Shown piece by piece: positions 43,696 to 54,435 of a stretch of DNA of 64,000 nt (position 1 is its first letter; the number at the start of each line of letters is the position of its first letter). The notes beneath the pieces are model-generated. The model was not told the DNA's origin. It ran no database searches and was given only the letters and a program-made list of their open reading frames with translations. Source of the stretch: an uncultured Senegalimassilia sp. (lineage in GTDB: Bacteria > Actinomycetota > Coriobacteriia > Coriobacteriales > Eggerthellaceae); contig NZ_CAKUAT010000014.1 in the NCBI RefSeq assembly GCF_934636665.1, forward strand, positions 6,971 to 70,970, read 5' to 3'. A program made the position numbers and the translations under genes.

Positions 43696-44451
43696 CTACA
43701 CGGGCTTTACCTCGATGCCGGCCTCGGTCAGCGCGGTGCGGATCTTGCCGGCGAACTCGAGCGCGTGCACGTTGTCGCCGTGGATGCAGATGGTGTCGGG
43801 CTTCACGGTGATCAGCTTGCCCGATGCGGACTCGATGGTGCCCTCCTTCACGGCGCGCACCACGCGCGCCACGGCGAAGTCCTCGTCGGTGATGACGGCG
43901 TCAGGAAGCTTGCGCGACACCAGCAGGCCCTCGTCGGTGTAGTTGCGGTCGGCGAAGAACTCCTGCGCGGTGCGGATGCCCTCCGCCTGGCCTGCGCGGA
44001 TGAGCTCGCTGTTCGCCAGGCCCACCAGCACCAGGTCCAGGCTGGCGTCGTGCACGGCGGCGGCCACGGCGCGGGCAAGCTCCGGGTCCACGGCGGCGCG
44101 GTTGTACAGCTGGCCGTGCGGCTTGACGTGGTGCATGCGCGCGCCGGTGGCGTGGCAGAAGGCCTGCAGCGCGCCGATCTGGTACAGGATGTAGTCGTAG
44201 GCCTCGTCGGGCGACATGGCGATGTCGCGGCGGCCGAAGCCCTGCAGGTCGGGGTAGCCCGGGTGCGCGCCCACGGCCACGCCCGCATCGGCGGCAAGCT
44301 TGACGGTGCGGCGCATGACCGCCGGGTCGCCGGCGTGCATGCCGCACGCCACGTTGACGCTGGAAACCAGCGGGATGACCTGATCGTCAAGCCCGAGCGT
44401 GTATCGCCCGAAGCTTTCCCCCAGGTCGGAGTTAAGATCGATGCTCGGCAT
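43696..44451 (-). CDS. pxpA: 5-oxoprolinase subunit PxpA (LamB/YcsF family)
   Basis: 251 aa, the usual size. Signatures: IDLNSDLGESFG at the start, VNVACGMHAGDP, GVAVGAHPGYPDLQGFGRR, HVKPHGQLYN and TICIHGDN. PxpA with PxpB and PxpC hydrolyses 5-oxoproline (pyroglutamate) to glutamate using ATP. It is the last gene of a six-gene minus-strand operon, 124 nt after the DUF1445 gene. ATG 44451 (MPSIDLNSD) is the family start, with GGAAGT upstream. Confidence 0.94.
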   Translation of the reverse strand: MPSIDLNSDLGESFGRYTLGLDDQVIPLVSSVNVACGMHAGDPAVMRRTVKLAADAGVAVGAHPGYPDLQGFGRRDIAMSPDEAYDYILYQIGALQAFCHATGARMHHVKPHGQLYNRAAVDPELARAVAAAVHDASLDLVLVGLANSELIRAGQAEGIRTAQEFFADRNYTDEGLLVSRKLPDAVITDEDFAVARVVRAVKEGTIESASGKLITVKPDTICIHGDNVHALEFAGKIRTALTEAGIEVKPV

Positions 44452-44575
44452 GTTCAACACTTCCATTTCCATATACATGAGCGTGCGCGGTTGCGGCATG
44501 TCGCAACCGCGCACGGCGTCGGTTCGGGTTGTTCTCCCTCGGGCAAGCCTCAGGCGAATCGGCGTGATAGCCCGG

Positions 44576-45418
44576 CTAGCCCTTCAGATCAACGTTCTTG
44601 GTGTCCGTGATCAGCATGTAGCCGGGGGCGTGCGTGATGGCGAACGGCGGCTTGCTGTTCATGACGATGGACTGCGGGGTGACGCCGCATGCCCAGAACA
44701 CCGGCACCTCGCCGGGGTTGATGTCCACCGGGTCGCCGAAGTCGGGCTTGGCGATGTCCTTGATGCCGATGACGGAGGGGTCGCCGATATGCACGGGTGC
44801 GCCGTGCACCTTCGGGATGGCGCCGGAGATCTGCACCGCCTTCACCACCTGGTCGTAGGGGATGGGGCGCATGCTGACCACCGTGTTGCCGCTCATGGAG
44901 CCGGCCGGTTCGCACGCCAGGTTGGTCAGGTACATGGACACGTTGCGGCCCTGCGTGTTGTGGCGCATCTCGATGCCCGCCTCGATGAGCTCGCTCTCGA
45001 AGCTGAACGAGCAGCCGATGATGAACGCCACCAGGTCGTCGCGCCAGTAGTCCACCACGTCGTCGACCTCGTCCACCATGACGCCGTCCTTGTAGATGCG
45101 GTATCCGGGGAAGTCGGTGGCAACGTCGCAGTCCTTCGCGCAGATGTGCGTCATGCGCTCGCCCACCTCGGTGACCTCCAGGATGGGGCAGGGCTTGGGG
45201 TTGCGCTGCGCGAACAGCAGGAAATCATAGGCCTGCTCGCGCGGCAGGATGATCAGGTTCGCCTGCGCGTAACCCGGGCACAGGCCGCTCGTGGGAGCGG
45301 CGAACTTGCCTTCGCGGATCAGATGGCGCGCCTCGGCCGGCGTGGCGTGGAGCATCTGCTCCCACACGTCGGCGTCGACGCCTTCGGGCTTTGCAGGTAC
45401 CGGCATTTCGATTCCCAT
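44576..45418 (-). CDS. DUF1445 protein, D-glutamate cyclase-like
   Basis: 280 aa, full length. Features: [30 protein letters not shown] at the start (read in parts), [32 protein letters not shown] and the end [14 protein letters not shown]..., [11 protein letters not shown]. The mammalian relative (DGLUCY) interconverts D-glutamate and 5-oxo-D-proline; many bacterial members are called hydro-lyases. Within a 5-oxoprolinase operon, D-glutamate cyclase activity would fit. AAGGAAG precedes the ATG, and the gene lies 21 nt after accC. Confidence 0.9.
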   Translation of the reverse strand: MGIEMPVPAKPEGVDADVWEQMLHATPAEARHLIREGKFAAPTSGLCPGYAQANLIILPREQAYDFLLFAQRNPKPCPILEVTEVGERMTHICAKDCDVATDFPGYRIYKDGVMVDEVDDVVDYWRDDLVAFIIGCSFSFESELIEAGIEMRHNTQGRNVSMYLTNLACEPAGSMSGNTVVSMRPIPYDQVVKAVQISGAIPKVHGAPVHIGDPSVIGIKDIAKPDFGDPVDINPGEVPVFWACGVTPQSIVMNSKPPFAITHAPGYMLITDTKNVDLKG

Positions 45419-45439
45419 AACGCTTCCTTTCGTTGATCC

Positions 45440-46795
<1,356 letters not shown>

Positions 46796-46810
46796 GGGGC
46801 TCGCCTGGCC

Positions 46811-47341
46811 TTACGCGTTCGCGCTGGTGGAGATGCGGAACAGCGGCTGGTCGTACTCGACCTGCGTGCCGTTGGCGGCCAGCACCTCGGTGATGACGCC
46901 CGGCGCGGGGGCCGTGATCTCGTTCATCATCTTCATGGCCTCGACGATGGCCAGCGTCTGGCCGGTCAGCACCTCCTGGCCAACCTTCACGAACGGGTCC
47001 TCGTCGGGGCTGGGGCCGGCGTAGAACGTGCCCACCATGGGGCTGCGGACCACGCTGGCGTCGTCGTCGCCGGCCACGGGCGCGCTTGCGGCGCCGGCCA
47101 CCACGCCGGTGGCGTCCTCGCGGGCGTTGAGCAGCTGGCCGACGCGCTCGGCCATGAGGGGCAGGGTGGCGCCGGACAGCGCGCCGGCGGCGGGCTTGCG
47201 CTCGAGCTCGATCTCCACCTGGCCGTCCTTGAAGCGCAGGGCGGTCAGATCGCCCTCGTCCATGATGTTGAGAAGGTCGAGGATGTTCTCGCGGCGCTGC
47301 TTCATGGCGTCGGCGGTGCCGTTGGTTTCGTTCGTGGTCAT
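46811..47341 (-). CDS. accB: Biotin carboxyl carrier protein (AccB type)
   Basis: 176 aa. An N-terminal region (~1-90) of mixed character leads to the biotinyl domain VRSPMVGTFYAGPSPDEDPF and the biotinylation motif EAMKMMNE, with target Lys137. It carries carboxybiotin between AccC and a carboxyltransferase. It sits between pxpC and accC with gaps of 9 and 15 nt. Confidence 0.95.
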   Translation of the reverse strand: MTTNETNGTADAMKQRRENILDLLNIMDEGDLTALRFKDGQVEIELERKPAAGALSGATLPLMAERVGQLLNAREDATGVVAGAASAPVAGDDDASVVRSPMVGTFYAGPSPDEDPFVKVGQEVLTGQTLAIVEAMKMMNEITAPAPGVITEVLAANGTQVEYDQPLFRISTSANA

Positions 47342-47350
47342 GGGGTGCTC

Positions 47351-48484
47351 CTATCGGTTCGACTCGCTTGCGGGCTGCTCTGCGGGCTGCAAGCGTTGTT
47401 GCTCGGTTCTGCTCAGTTCGATCCACAGCTTCTGGCTGCCGGACGCGTGCGCGCGGGCCTGCGCTTCCAGGATGGGCGTCAGCCTTCGCGCCGTCCTTCG
47501 CGGCGATATGCCGCCGTAGCAGGGGCGCTTGACCATCTTGGCGAGCGCCTCCATGCGGCGCGCCTCCTGGCGGTACAGGTCCTGCGCCTGCTGGATGGTG
47601 ACGGGGGCGAAGCGGATGACGCGGCCCGGCGTGCACTGCACCAGCTTGGGCAGGTCGACGCTGCAGACGGTGCCGATCTTGGCGTAGCCGCCGGTGGTCT
47701 GGCGGTCTGAGAGCATGATGATGGGGCGGCCGTCGGCGGGGATCTGCACGGCGCCCAGCGCGATGCCGTCCGAGATGATGTCGCTGCCGTTCACCGTCTC
47801 GATCTCGGGGCCGTCCAGGCGGAACCCCATGCGGTCGCAGCGGCTGGTGGTGGTGTAGGCCTGGCCGTAGAAGGTGTCCACGCCGTCTTGCGTGAACATG
47901 TCCTCCTGCGGGCCGGGCACCACGCGCAGCGTGATCTCGGGGTCGTCGAAGCCGTAGAAATCATCGTCGCGGTCGACGGTGTGCGAGCCCAGGTTGGGGA
48001 TGAAGTCGATGTTGCGCGTGCAAAACGGCAGGTAGTCGCCGGTGATGAGCGCGCGGCCCTTCCATCCGCCGATGCCGCACTTCAGGTTGGTGGAGCGGCT
48101 GCCCATGACCTCGGGCGCGTTGATCGATCCGCCCGCGATGGCCAGGTAGCCGTACATGCCCGTTTTCGGGGCGCCGAAGGCCAGCACGCTGCCGCGGTGC
48201 ACGGCCAGCGCGGTGTACATGGGCGCGGGACGGCCGTCGAGCGTGGGGCGGAAATCGCCGCCGGTGATGGCGACGTAGGTGCTGGTGGTGAAGCGAAGCG
48301 TGGGACCGGCCAGGCAGAACTCCAGGACGGGGGCGTCGGGGTCGTTGTCGACCAGCAGGTTGGCCGTGTGCAGCGCGCGGGTGTCCATGACGCCCGACGG
48401 GCTGAAGCCGCTGCCCAGATAGCCGGTGCGGCCCCGGTCCTGCACGGTGGTCAGGATGCCGGGTTTGATGGCGGTGACTCCCAT
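47351..48484 (-). CDS. pxpC: PxpC/KipA: biotin-dependent carboxyltransferase-like subunit
   Basis: 377 aa. The AHS2 (urea amidolyase CT-C) pattern is clear: IKPGILTTVQDRGRTGYLGSGF, SGVMDTRALHTANLLV, EFCLAGPTL, YLAIAGGS, and the later GFRLDGPE and LSDRQTTGGYAKIGTV. In B. subtilis KipA and in E. coli PxpC this subunit works with KipI/PxpB. The C-terminal ~50 residues are an extra basic tail. The ATG lies 1 nt after the pxpB stop, so the two are tightly coupled. Confidence 0.93.
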   Translation of the reverse strand: MGVTAIKPGILTTVQDRGRTGYLGSGFSPSGVMDTRALHTANLLVDNDPDAPVLEFCLAGPTLRFTTSTYVAITGGDFRPTLDGRPAPMYTALAVHRGSVLAFGAPKTGMYGYLAIAGGSINAPEVMGSRSTNLKCGIGGWKGRALITGDYLPFCTRNIDFIPNLGSHTVDRDDDFYGFDDPEITLRVVPGPQEDMFTQDGVDTFYGQAYTTTSRCDRMGFRLDGPEIETVNGSDIISDGIALGAVQIPADGRPIIMLSDRQTTGGYAKIGTVCSVDLPKLVQCTPGRVIRFAPVTIQQAQDLYRQEARRMEALAKMVKRPCYGGISPRRTARRLTPILEAQARAHASGSQKLWIELSRTEQQRLQPAEQPASESNR

Positions 48485-48485
48485 G

Positions 48486-49214
48486 CTAGGCCTCCTCTAC
48501 GATAACGTCGCACTCATAGCCGCCTGCGGCGATCTGCGCCTCGATGGCGTCATACTGCTTCTGCGTGATGGGCTGGAAGCGAAGGTACTCGCCTGCGCGG
48601 TACAGGATGGGCTGGGCGCGCTCGGGGTCGTACGGGCGCACGGGGCTGCGGCCGATGATCTGCCAGCCTCCGGGGCTTGCCAGCGGGTAGATGCCCGTCT
48701 GCGCGCCGCCGATGCCCACGCTGCCCGCAGGGATCTCGGTGCGCGGAACGGAAAGGCGCGGCGTGTGCAGCCGCGGGTCCAGGCCGCCCAGGTAGGCGAA
48801 GCCGGGCAGGAAGCCCAGCATGTCGATGAGGTAGTCGTGCGCGCAGTGCAGGCTGATAACGTCCTGCTCGGACATGCCGGCATGGTGCGCCACCGTGGGC
48901 AGGTCGGGGCCGAACTCCCCGCCGTAGCAGACGGGGATGACCACGATGCGCTTCACGCCCGTCTCGGCGGCGGCCAGGTTGCGCAGCTTGCCCTGCACGC
49001 GCTGGCACAGCTCGTCGTAGCCGATGACGCACGGGTCGTAGGTGACCATGAGCGAGCAGAACGTGGGCACCAGCTCGGTGACCCCGGGGATGGGATCGTC
49101 GGTGAGCGTCTGCGCGGCAACGCGGATCATGCCGCTGGTTTGCGGCGATATGGTTTTGGCGAACTCCAAGTTGATAGCGGAGTCGCCAGCGATGGTGATG
49201 TTAAATCCAGCCAC
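48486..49214 (-). CDS. pxpB: PxpB/KipI: carboxyltransferase-like subunit (AHS1)
   Basis: 242 aa from a GTG at 49214 with AGGGGAACA upstream. AHS1 pattern: GDSAINLEFAKTISP, VPTFCSLMVTYDP, IPVCYGGEFGPDL, GFLPGFAYLGGLDPRLHTPR, then PAGSVGIGGAQTGIYPLASPGGW. First gene of the six-gene operon pxpB-pxpC-accB-accC-DUF1445-pxpA. A TATATT on the minus strand near 49307-49312 is a possible -10. Confidence 0.93.
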   Translation of the reverse strand: MAGFNITIAGDSAINLEFAKTISPQTSGMIRVAAQTLTDDPIPGVTELVPTFCSLMVTYDPCVIGYDELCQRVQGKLRNLAAAETGVKRIVVIPVCYGGEFGPDLPTVAHHAGMSEQDVISLHCAHDYLIDMLGFLPGFAYLGGLDPRLHTPRLSVPRTEIPAGSVGIGGAQTGIYPLASPGGWQIIGRSPVRPYDPERAQPILYRAGEYLRFQPITQKQYDAIEAQIAAGGYECDVIVEEA

Positions 49215-49562
49215 TGTTCCCCTATGCTTTCGGATTGCGTACCTGCCTATGGTAGATGATGTTTCCCCTCATGCTAAGGCAATTAGCCGCAAATAGGCAT
49301 TTTGGTAATATACTTGCAACTTATTTCATGGATAACGATGAAGCCGCGGATAGGCGGCAAAAGGCGCGGCTGCGCAGGTGGGTTTCCCGTTTGCGGGGCC
49401 TGATAGCGTAGCGTTGAGCCGCCTGCGGCATTCGGGTGCCGGCAGCGGCGCCGAAGCGCGCGGCGTTGCTGCGCCTGCGGCGTCGTTGCGGCGGTTGCGC
49501 GGCAGCGGAGCGTTCGCCGCGTTGTTTCGCCGATCGCAAGATAACGGGAGCGAGGGTCTCGG
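49215..49562. other. Divergent intergenic region (pxpB / TauE-SafE gene)
   Basis: The left part (49215-49330) is AT-rich and probably holds the operon promoter, including minus-strand TATATT at 49307-49312. The right part is GC-rich with GCGGC-type repeats and no supported gene. Confidence 0.5.
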
Positions 49563-50279
49563 TTGGTTAAGAACGTCATATTCCTGGCGGTGTTTTTGTT
49601 CGGCTACACCGTGCAGGCCATCACCGGTTTCGCCGGCAACATCTTCTGCATGCCGGTGGGCACGCTCACGTTGGGGCTGCAAAGCTCGGTGTCCATCTTG
49701 AACGCCACGGGCTTTCTGGCCTGCACGGTGCTGGCGGTGCTCAACTTCCGCAGCATCCATTGGCGCGAGCTCGGCAAGATCGTGGGCGTCATGCTGCCGT
49801 TCGTGGCGCTGGGCGCCTGGCTTGACTCCGTGGTGCCGCTGCATGCGCTGTTGAAGATATACGGCCTGGTCATCCTTGCCGTGGGCATCAAGAACCTGGT
49901 GCAGCGCAAGCAGTCGTTCCTGCCGGAGTGGGCGCTGTGGGGCGTGCTGGTGGCGGCGGGCCTGATCCAGGGCATGTTCGTTTCCGGCGGCGCGCTGCTG
50001 GTCATCTACGCGGTGCAGAAGCTTACGGACAAGGAACAGTTCCGCGCCACGCTGTCGGCGGTGTGGTCCATCCTCAACCTGCTGTACGCCGGCGTGCAGC
50101 TGTACCAGGGGCACTTCACCCACGAGGTGTGGATCATGGTGCTGTGCTGCATCCCGCTCATCGTGCTTGCCACGGTGGTGGGCGGCAAGCTTGCCAAGCG
50201 CATCAGCCAGGAGCGCTTCCTGAAGCTGACGTACGTGCTGCTGCTGGTCATCGGCACCGTTTTGCTGGTCACGTCGTAA
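49563..50279 (+). CDS. TauE/SafE-family membrane transporter
   Basis: 238 aa from a TTG at 49563 with GAGGG upstream. About eight membrane helices in the TauE/SafE two-repeat pattern: VQAITGFAGNIFCMPVG in repeat 1 and GVLVAAGLIQGMFVSGGALLVIY in repeat 2. Members export sulfite, organic acids and other anions. It is divergent from the pxp operon and could move a substrate or product of that pathway, but that is only positional. Confidence 0.88.
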   Translation: MVKNVIFLAVFLFGYTVQAITGFAGNIFCMPVGTLTLGLQSSVSILNATGFLACTVLAVLNFRSIHWRELGKIVGVMLPFVALGAWLDSVVPLHALLKIYGLVILAVGIKNLVQRKQSFLPEWALWGVLVAAGLIQGMFVSGGALLVIYAVQKLTDKEQFRATLSAVWSILNLLYAGVQLYQGHFTHEVWIMVLCCIPLIVLATVVGGKLAKRISQERFLKLTYVLLLVIGTVLLVTS

Positions 50280-50452
50280 GGGTCCTTCGGCGCTTCGGCG
50301 GCCTTGAGCGCCGGCTCGGTTTGGCCCAGGGCGCTGCTCGGGCTTTGCCGTCTTGGGCGGTATCCGGTGCCGGGGTTCACGGGCGGGGCGTATGGGGCAG
50401 AGCGTACGCAGGGAAAGCCGACTTGGGGTTTTGACCAGTGTCTAGAAACTGA

Positions 50453-50479
50453 AAAGCGGGGGCCGATGGCCCCCGCTTT
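50453..50479 (-). terminator. Hairpin terminator downstream of the universal stress gene
   Basis: A perfect 12-bp stem (50453-50464 with 50468-50479, AAAGCGGGGGCC arms) with a 3-nt loop. On the minus strand it is followed by TTTT. Confidence 0.85.
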
Positions 50480-50515
50480 CACGTTCGTGCTTGTTTTGCC
50501 AGCCGCTTCGCGCGG

Positions 50516-50959
50516 TTAGTCCTGTTTGACCACCAGCACGTCGCAGCGGACGTTGCGGATGAGGTACGTGGAGACGCTGCCCACGAACACGTACTTGATG
50601 TTGCTCAGGCCACGCTCGCCGCAGATGACCAGGTCGGGCTCGGTGGGCTCGATGAGCTGCTTCTGCAGCGTGTCAGTGATGCGGCCGGCACGGACGATCA
50701 GCTGCACGGAGGGGATGTCGGCGTTGTTGCGGGCCTTCTCCAGCAGGTCGGCAAGGTCGGTCTCGATGCGGATCTTGCCCTCGTTGCACAGAAGCTCGAA
50801 GTCGACGCCCGATGCCTCGTAGGGCACGGAGTCGATGACGTGGCCGAACGTGAGCTCGGCATGCTCTTCCTCCGCTAGGGCGATGGCGCGCTCCATGACC
50901 GCTCGCTGGGTGGATGCGCCGTCGAGTGCTGCGAAGATGCGCTTGTAACCGAAAGCCAT
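50516..50959 (-). CDS. Universal stress protein (UspA family)
   Basis: 147 aa, standard length. Start YKRIFAALDGASTQRAVMERAI and the ATP-binding GERGLSNIKYVFVGSVSTYLI (G-x2-G-x9-G-S pattern) are clear. Function in stress survival, as a dimer. GAAAGGGG precedes the ATG, and a terminator follows. It is monocistronic. Confidence 0.95.
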   Translation of the reverse strand: MAFGYKRIFAALDGASTQRAVMERAIALAEEEHAELTFGHVIDSVPYEASGVDFELLCNEGKIRIETDLADLLEKARNNADIPSVQLIVRAGRITDTLQKQLIEPTEPDLVICGERGLSNIKYVFVGSVSTYLIRNVRCDVLVVKQD

Positions 50960-51401
50960 GATAACCCCTTTCGTTGTGCGCGGCGCTTGGGCGCCTGCGC
51001 GGATGTTTTCAGGTCGGCTCGAGCGTGTGCCACGAGATCACGCGCCCGTGTTCTGGGGTTATTGTACCGCAATGTGCGCCCGCCGGCGGTGACGGTTTGC
51101 TTTCGGCGCAAGGTGTTGCCCAAGGGTTTCCCAGCGGGGAGCCGAGTGCGTTCAAGCTGCCGGCGCAGGCGGTCGGCATGCTTGGCGGGCGCCTGAGCGG
51201 ACGCTCGGTGGGTTCCGACCAGGTGGGCTGCGCGCCGCTTTCGCCGATGGTCCTTGCCGGCGAGCTTGTCCGAAATGCGGTTTTCGTGCTCCGGCTAACT
51301 TTGTTGGTTGCCGCGCGGGCGGCAACGCGGTGCGAAAGTGCTAATCTGGACGGCGAACTTTTCATTGCGCGTTATGCGCACCGGCACGCAAGGAGCACCT
51401 T
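50960..51401. other. Intergenic region ahead of the aminotransferase gene
   Basis: 442 bp. An 8-bp hairpin GTTGCCGC-GCGG-GCGGCAAC lies at 51307-51326. A TAATCT-like -10 near 51335 could start aminotransferase transcription. No gene is supported. Confidence 0.45.
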
Positions 51402-52592
51402 ATGATCGACGAAAGAATGTATGACCTGGGAAACGAGCCCTCCGCGATCCGCGAGCTGTTCGCCTACGGTTTGAAGCGCAAGGCCGAGATCGGCGATGAC
51501 AAGGTGTTCGATTACTCCATCGGCAACCCCAGCGTGCCCGCGCCGCAGAAGGTGGCGGATACCATTGAGGAGCTTATGAAGCTGCCGCCGGTCGAACTGC
51601 ACGCGTATTCGCCTGCCGCCGGCATCCCCGCCGTTCGCCAGACCATCGCCGACAGCATCGCGCGCCGCTACGGTATCCCGGCGAAGGCTGGCCGCGTGTA
51701 CATGACGGTGGGCGCCGCCGCATCCATCGCCATCAGCCTGGGCGCTGTCACCAACGCCGGCGATGAGGTCATCGTTCCCAGCCCGTACTTCCCCGAGTAC
51801 AAGGTGTGGATCGAGACCATGGGCTGCTCCATCGTCGAGGTTCCCACGCAGGTTCCCAGCTTCCAGCTTGACGTGGAGGCTATGGCCGCCGCCATCAACG
51901 AGAAGACCGCGGCTGTCATCATCAATTCGCCGAACAACCCGGTGGGCGCGGTGTACACGCGCGAGAACCTGGAGGCGCTGGCCGCCATGCTCGAGGAGAA
52001 GGGCAAGGAGATCGGCCACCCGATCTACCTGATCAGCGACGAGCCGTATCGCGAGATCACCTATGGCGTGGAAGTTCCCTACGTTCCCACCATCTATCCC
52101 CGCACGCTGGTGTGCTACTCGTACTCTAAGGCGCTCAGCCTGCCGGGCGAGCGCGTGGGCTACGTGTACGTTTCCGACACCATGGATGCCGAAGAGGCCG
52201 ACCGCGTGTTCTTCGCCGTTGCCGGCGCAGGCCGCGCGCATGGCTATATTTGCGCGCCGGTGCTGTTCCAGCGCGTTGCCGCGGCGTGCGTCGACGAGCC
52301 GTCCGACGTGGAGGCGTATGCCACCAACCGTCGCATCCTGACCGAGGCTCTGGACGAGATGGGCTACGAGTACGTGCAGCCCGACGGCGCGTTCTATCTG
52401 TGGGTGCGTGCGCTTGAGCCCGATGCCCAGGCGTTCAGCGATCGCGCGAAGCAGCACGAGCTGCTCATCGTTCCCTCCGACAGCTTCGGCTGCCCGGGTT
52501 GGGTGCGCATGAGCTACTGCATCGCCCGCGAGACCATCGAGAACAGCCTGCCGGCGCTGAAGGCGCTCAAGGAGTCCTACGACGCCGAGTAG
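51402..52592 (+). CDS. PLP-dependent aminotransferase, class I/II
   Basis: 396 aa. Fold type I features: YSIGNPSVPAP near the N-terminus, YSPAAGIPAVRQTIA, SPNNPVGAVYT, ISDEPYREI, and the PLP Lys243 in YSYSKALSLPGERVGY. It would transaminate an amino acid (aspartate/aromatic type), giving a 2-oxoacid. The exact substrate cannot be told. AAGGAGCACCTT precedes the ATG. It needs PLP, which the nearby PdxST make. Confidence 0.93.
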   Translation: MIDERMYDLGNEPSAIRELFAYGLKRKAEIGDDKVFDYSIGNPSVPAPQKVADTIEELMKLPPVELHAYSPAAGIPAVRQTIADSIARRYGIPAKAGRVYMTVGAAASIAISLGAVTNAGDEVIVPSPYFPEYKVWIETMGCSIVEVPTQVPSFQLDVEAMAAAINEKTAAVIINSPNNPVGAVYTRENLEALAAMLEEKGKEIGHPIYLISDEPYREITYGVEVPYVPTIYPRTLVCYSYSKALSLPGERVGYVYVSDTMDAEEADRVFFAVAGAGRAHGYICAPVLFQRVAAACVDEPSDVEAYATNRRILTEALDEMGYEYVQPDGAFYLWVRALEPDAQAFSDRAKQHELLIVPSDSFGCPGWVRMSYCIARETIENSLPALKALKESYDAE

Positions 52593-52614
52593 CGTTTGCT
52601 TGATATGCCGTTGA

Positions 52615-52651
52615 AGCGCGAGCTGGGTGAGAGCCCGGCTCGCGCTTTTTG
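52615..52651 (+). terminator. Rho-independent terminator after the aminotransferase gene
   Basis: A 10-bp stem (52615-52624 with 52639-52648, AAGCGCGAGC arms) and an inner GGG/CCC closing pair set are followed by TTTTT. Confidence 0.88.
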
Positions 52652-52766
52652 TTTGGGCGGGGTTTTGCGGCTTCGCAAAAGGCTGCCGGGCGTGTTGCGG
52701 CGGCGAGGGCTGCGCCCGGCCGTTTGCGGCTGAGAGGGTTATGCCCGGACGTTTTGCGGTGCTGGC

Positions 52767-54395
52767 TTACGCCCACGCTTTCGCGAGTGCGCTCACAACG
52801 GCGGGGGCTTGCTCGGCGGCGATGCTGTCGCTTCGCAGGATGAAGCGCGCGGGAGATGCGCCTGCCGTGCTTGCCCGTGGCTCGGTGTCGGTCGGGGCCG
52901 CGCTTGGCGAAGCCGTGCCGGCGAAGCTCGATAGCGGGGCGATGCGGATGCCGGTTGCTTCAGCCGCGGCGGCAAGCTCGCGTTCGCCGCATGCGCTTTC
53001 CAGCTGCATGGTGAAATGCAGGCCGTCGTTGAGCCTGGCGAACGCAATGCGCTCGCCAAAGGCGTCGCGCAAGGCGTTGACCAGGGCATCCTGCGTTTTG
53101 CGCGCGTGCGTGCGCAGGCGGTTCACGTGGCGGTCGTAATGGCCCTGCTCGATGAAGCGCGCCAGGGCCAGCTGATCGAGCGGGCTGACGGTGTTCGCGT
53201 AGAAGCCGAGCTGTTCGCGGAAGCGCTGCGCCAGCTGCGGCGGCAGCACCAGGTACGCCATGCGAAACGCCGCGCCCAGGCTTTTTGCGAACGAGTTGAG
53301 GTACAGCACGCGTTCGGCGGCGTCGATGCCGAACAGCGAGGGTATGGGCCGCCCGGCCATGCGGAACTCCGAGTCGTAGTCGTCCTCGATCAGGTAGCGG
53401 TCTTCTTCGCGCGCCCAGTTCAGCAGCTCGCGGCGCCGAGCTGCCGTGGTGACGATCCCGGTGGGGAACTGGTGCGACGGCATGATGTGGGCGACCGACG
53501 CCCCGGATGCTTCCAGGGCTGCCATGTCGATGCCGGAATCGTCCAGCCCGATATGCGCAACCTGCGCATCCTGCTGCTCGTACATGCGTGTGAGCAGGGG
53601 ATATCCAGGGTCTTCCACCGCGTAGCGCCTTGTGCGCCCCAGCAGCTGCACCAACAGTTGATACAGCGTCTGCGATCCGGCGCCTATGACGACCTGGTCG
53701 GGCGACACATCCATTCCGCGATATTGACGCAGGTGGTCGGCGATGGCGCTTCGCAGCTCGGGCGATCCCGCCGCGGAAGCGGCTTCGGCCAGCGATGCCG
53801 CAGATTCGTCCGAGAGCGTCCGCCGGACGGCTTTTGCCCAAGCGGAATAGGGGAGCATAGTGGTTGCCAGCGTGCTGTGCGTGAAGTCCGCGAGCAGCGG
53901 TGCGTCGGACGGGGCGTTTTGCGGGCGGGGTTCGGCGCCGGCAGGCAGGGTGGGGATGCCGTCGGCTGACAGGGCGGTCGGGCCGGTGGTCGGCCGATGC
54001 CCGGCCGGTTCTCCCGGAAGCCCCTTTTCTCGCGAAAAAGGCTGCCGGCTGTTTTGGTTTTCGGGATGGCTCTCTCGTGCGCTGCTTGTGACCGCGCTCG
54101 TCGTTTCGGGTCGGTGCTGCGCGCTTCCCGGCTCCTCGATCTTGGCGGCGGGCGCAAGGTCGCACGCGTAGTAGCCGCAGCGCTCGCGCGAGCGGATGTA
54201 TCCTTCGGCAACAAGCTGGTCGTATGCGGCCTCGACGGTGATCAGGCTGACGCCCAGCTGCTTCGCCAGCGCGCGTTTCGAGGGTAATTTCTGTCCAGGT
54301 TCTACTTTCCCGTGTGCGATATCGTGACGGATGCAACGATACAGGTATTCGTAAAGGGCCAGTTCACCACGCGATTCCATATCATAGAAGAACAT
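52767..54395 (-). CDS. pdxR: PdxR: MocR-type GntR/aminotransferase regulator of pdxST
   Basis: 542 aa. The N-terminal GntR winged helix is ELALYEYLYRCIRHDIAHGK with LPSKRALAKQLGVSLITVE. A ~90-residue Pro/Ser/Ala-rich linker joins a full-length aminotransferase-like domain with IGAGSQTLYQLLVQLLG, IEDDYDSEFR, and the PLP Lys in LYLNSFAKSLGAAF. MocR/PdxR proteins sense PLP and activate pdxST. It is divergent from pdxS across a 135-bp region with candidate operators. Start at ATG 54395. Confidence 0.94.
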   Translation of the reverse strand: MFFYDMESRGELALYEYLYRCIRHDIAHGKVEPGQKLPSKRALAKQLGVSLITVEAAYDQLVAEGYIRSRERCGYYACDLAPAAKIEEPGSAQHRPETTSAVTSSARESHPENQNSRQPFSREKGLPGEPAGHRPTTGPTALSADGIPTLPAGAEPRPQNAPSDAPLLADFTHSTLATTMLPYSAWAKAVRRTLSDESAASLAEAASAAGSPELRSAIADHLRQYRGMDVSPDQVVIGAGSQTLYQLLVQLLGRTRRYAVEDPGYPLLTRMYEQQDAQVAHIGLDDSGIDMAALEASGASVAHIMPSHQFPTGIVTTAARRRELLNWAREEDRYLIEDDYDSEFRMAGRPIPSLFGIDAAERVLYLNSFAKSLGAAFRMAYLVLPPQLAQRFREQLGFYANTVSPLDQLALARFIEQGHYDRHVNRLRTHARKTQDALVNALRDAFGERIAFARLNDGLHFTMQLESACGERELAAAAEATGIRIAPLSSFAGTASPSAAPTDTEPRASTAGASPARFILRSDSIAAEQAPAVVSALAKAWA

Positions 54396-54419
54396 CTGTT
54401 CGTCACCGCTTTCCCCGAT

Positions 54420-54435
54420 TGTTTCACGTGGAACA
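54420..54435 (-). promoter_or_regulatory. parS centromere site (ParB/Spo0J binding)
   Basis: The minus strand reads TGTTCCACGTGAAACA, an exact 16/16 match to the bacterial parS consensus TGTTNCACGTGAAACA. It lies in the noncoding pdxR-pdxS gap. parS sites cluster around oriC and load ParB for chromosome segregation. No other copy with more than 12/16 matches was noticed in the window. Confidence 0.9.
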
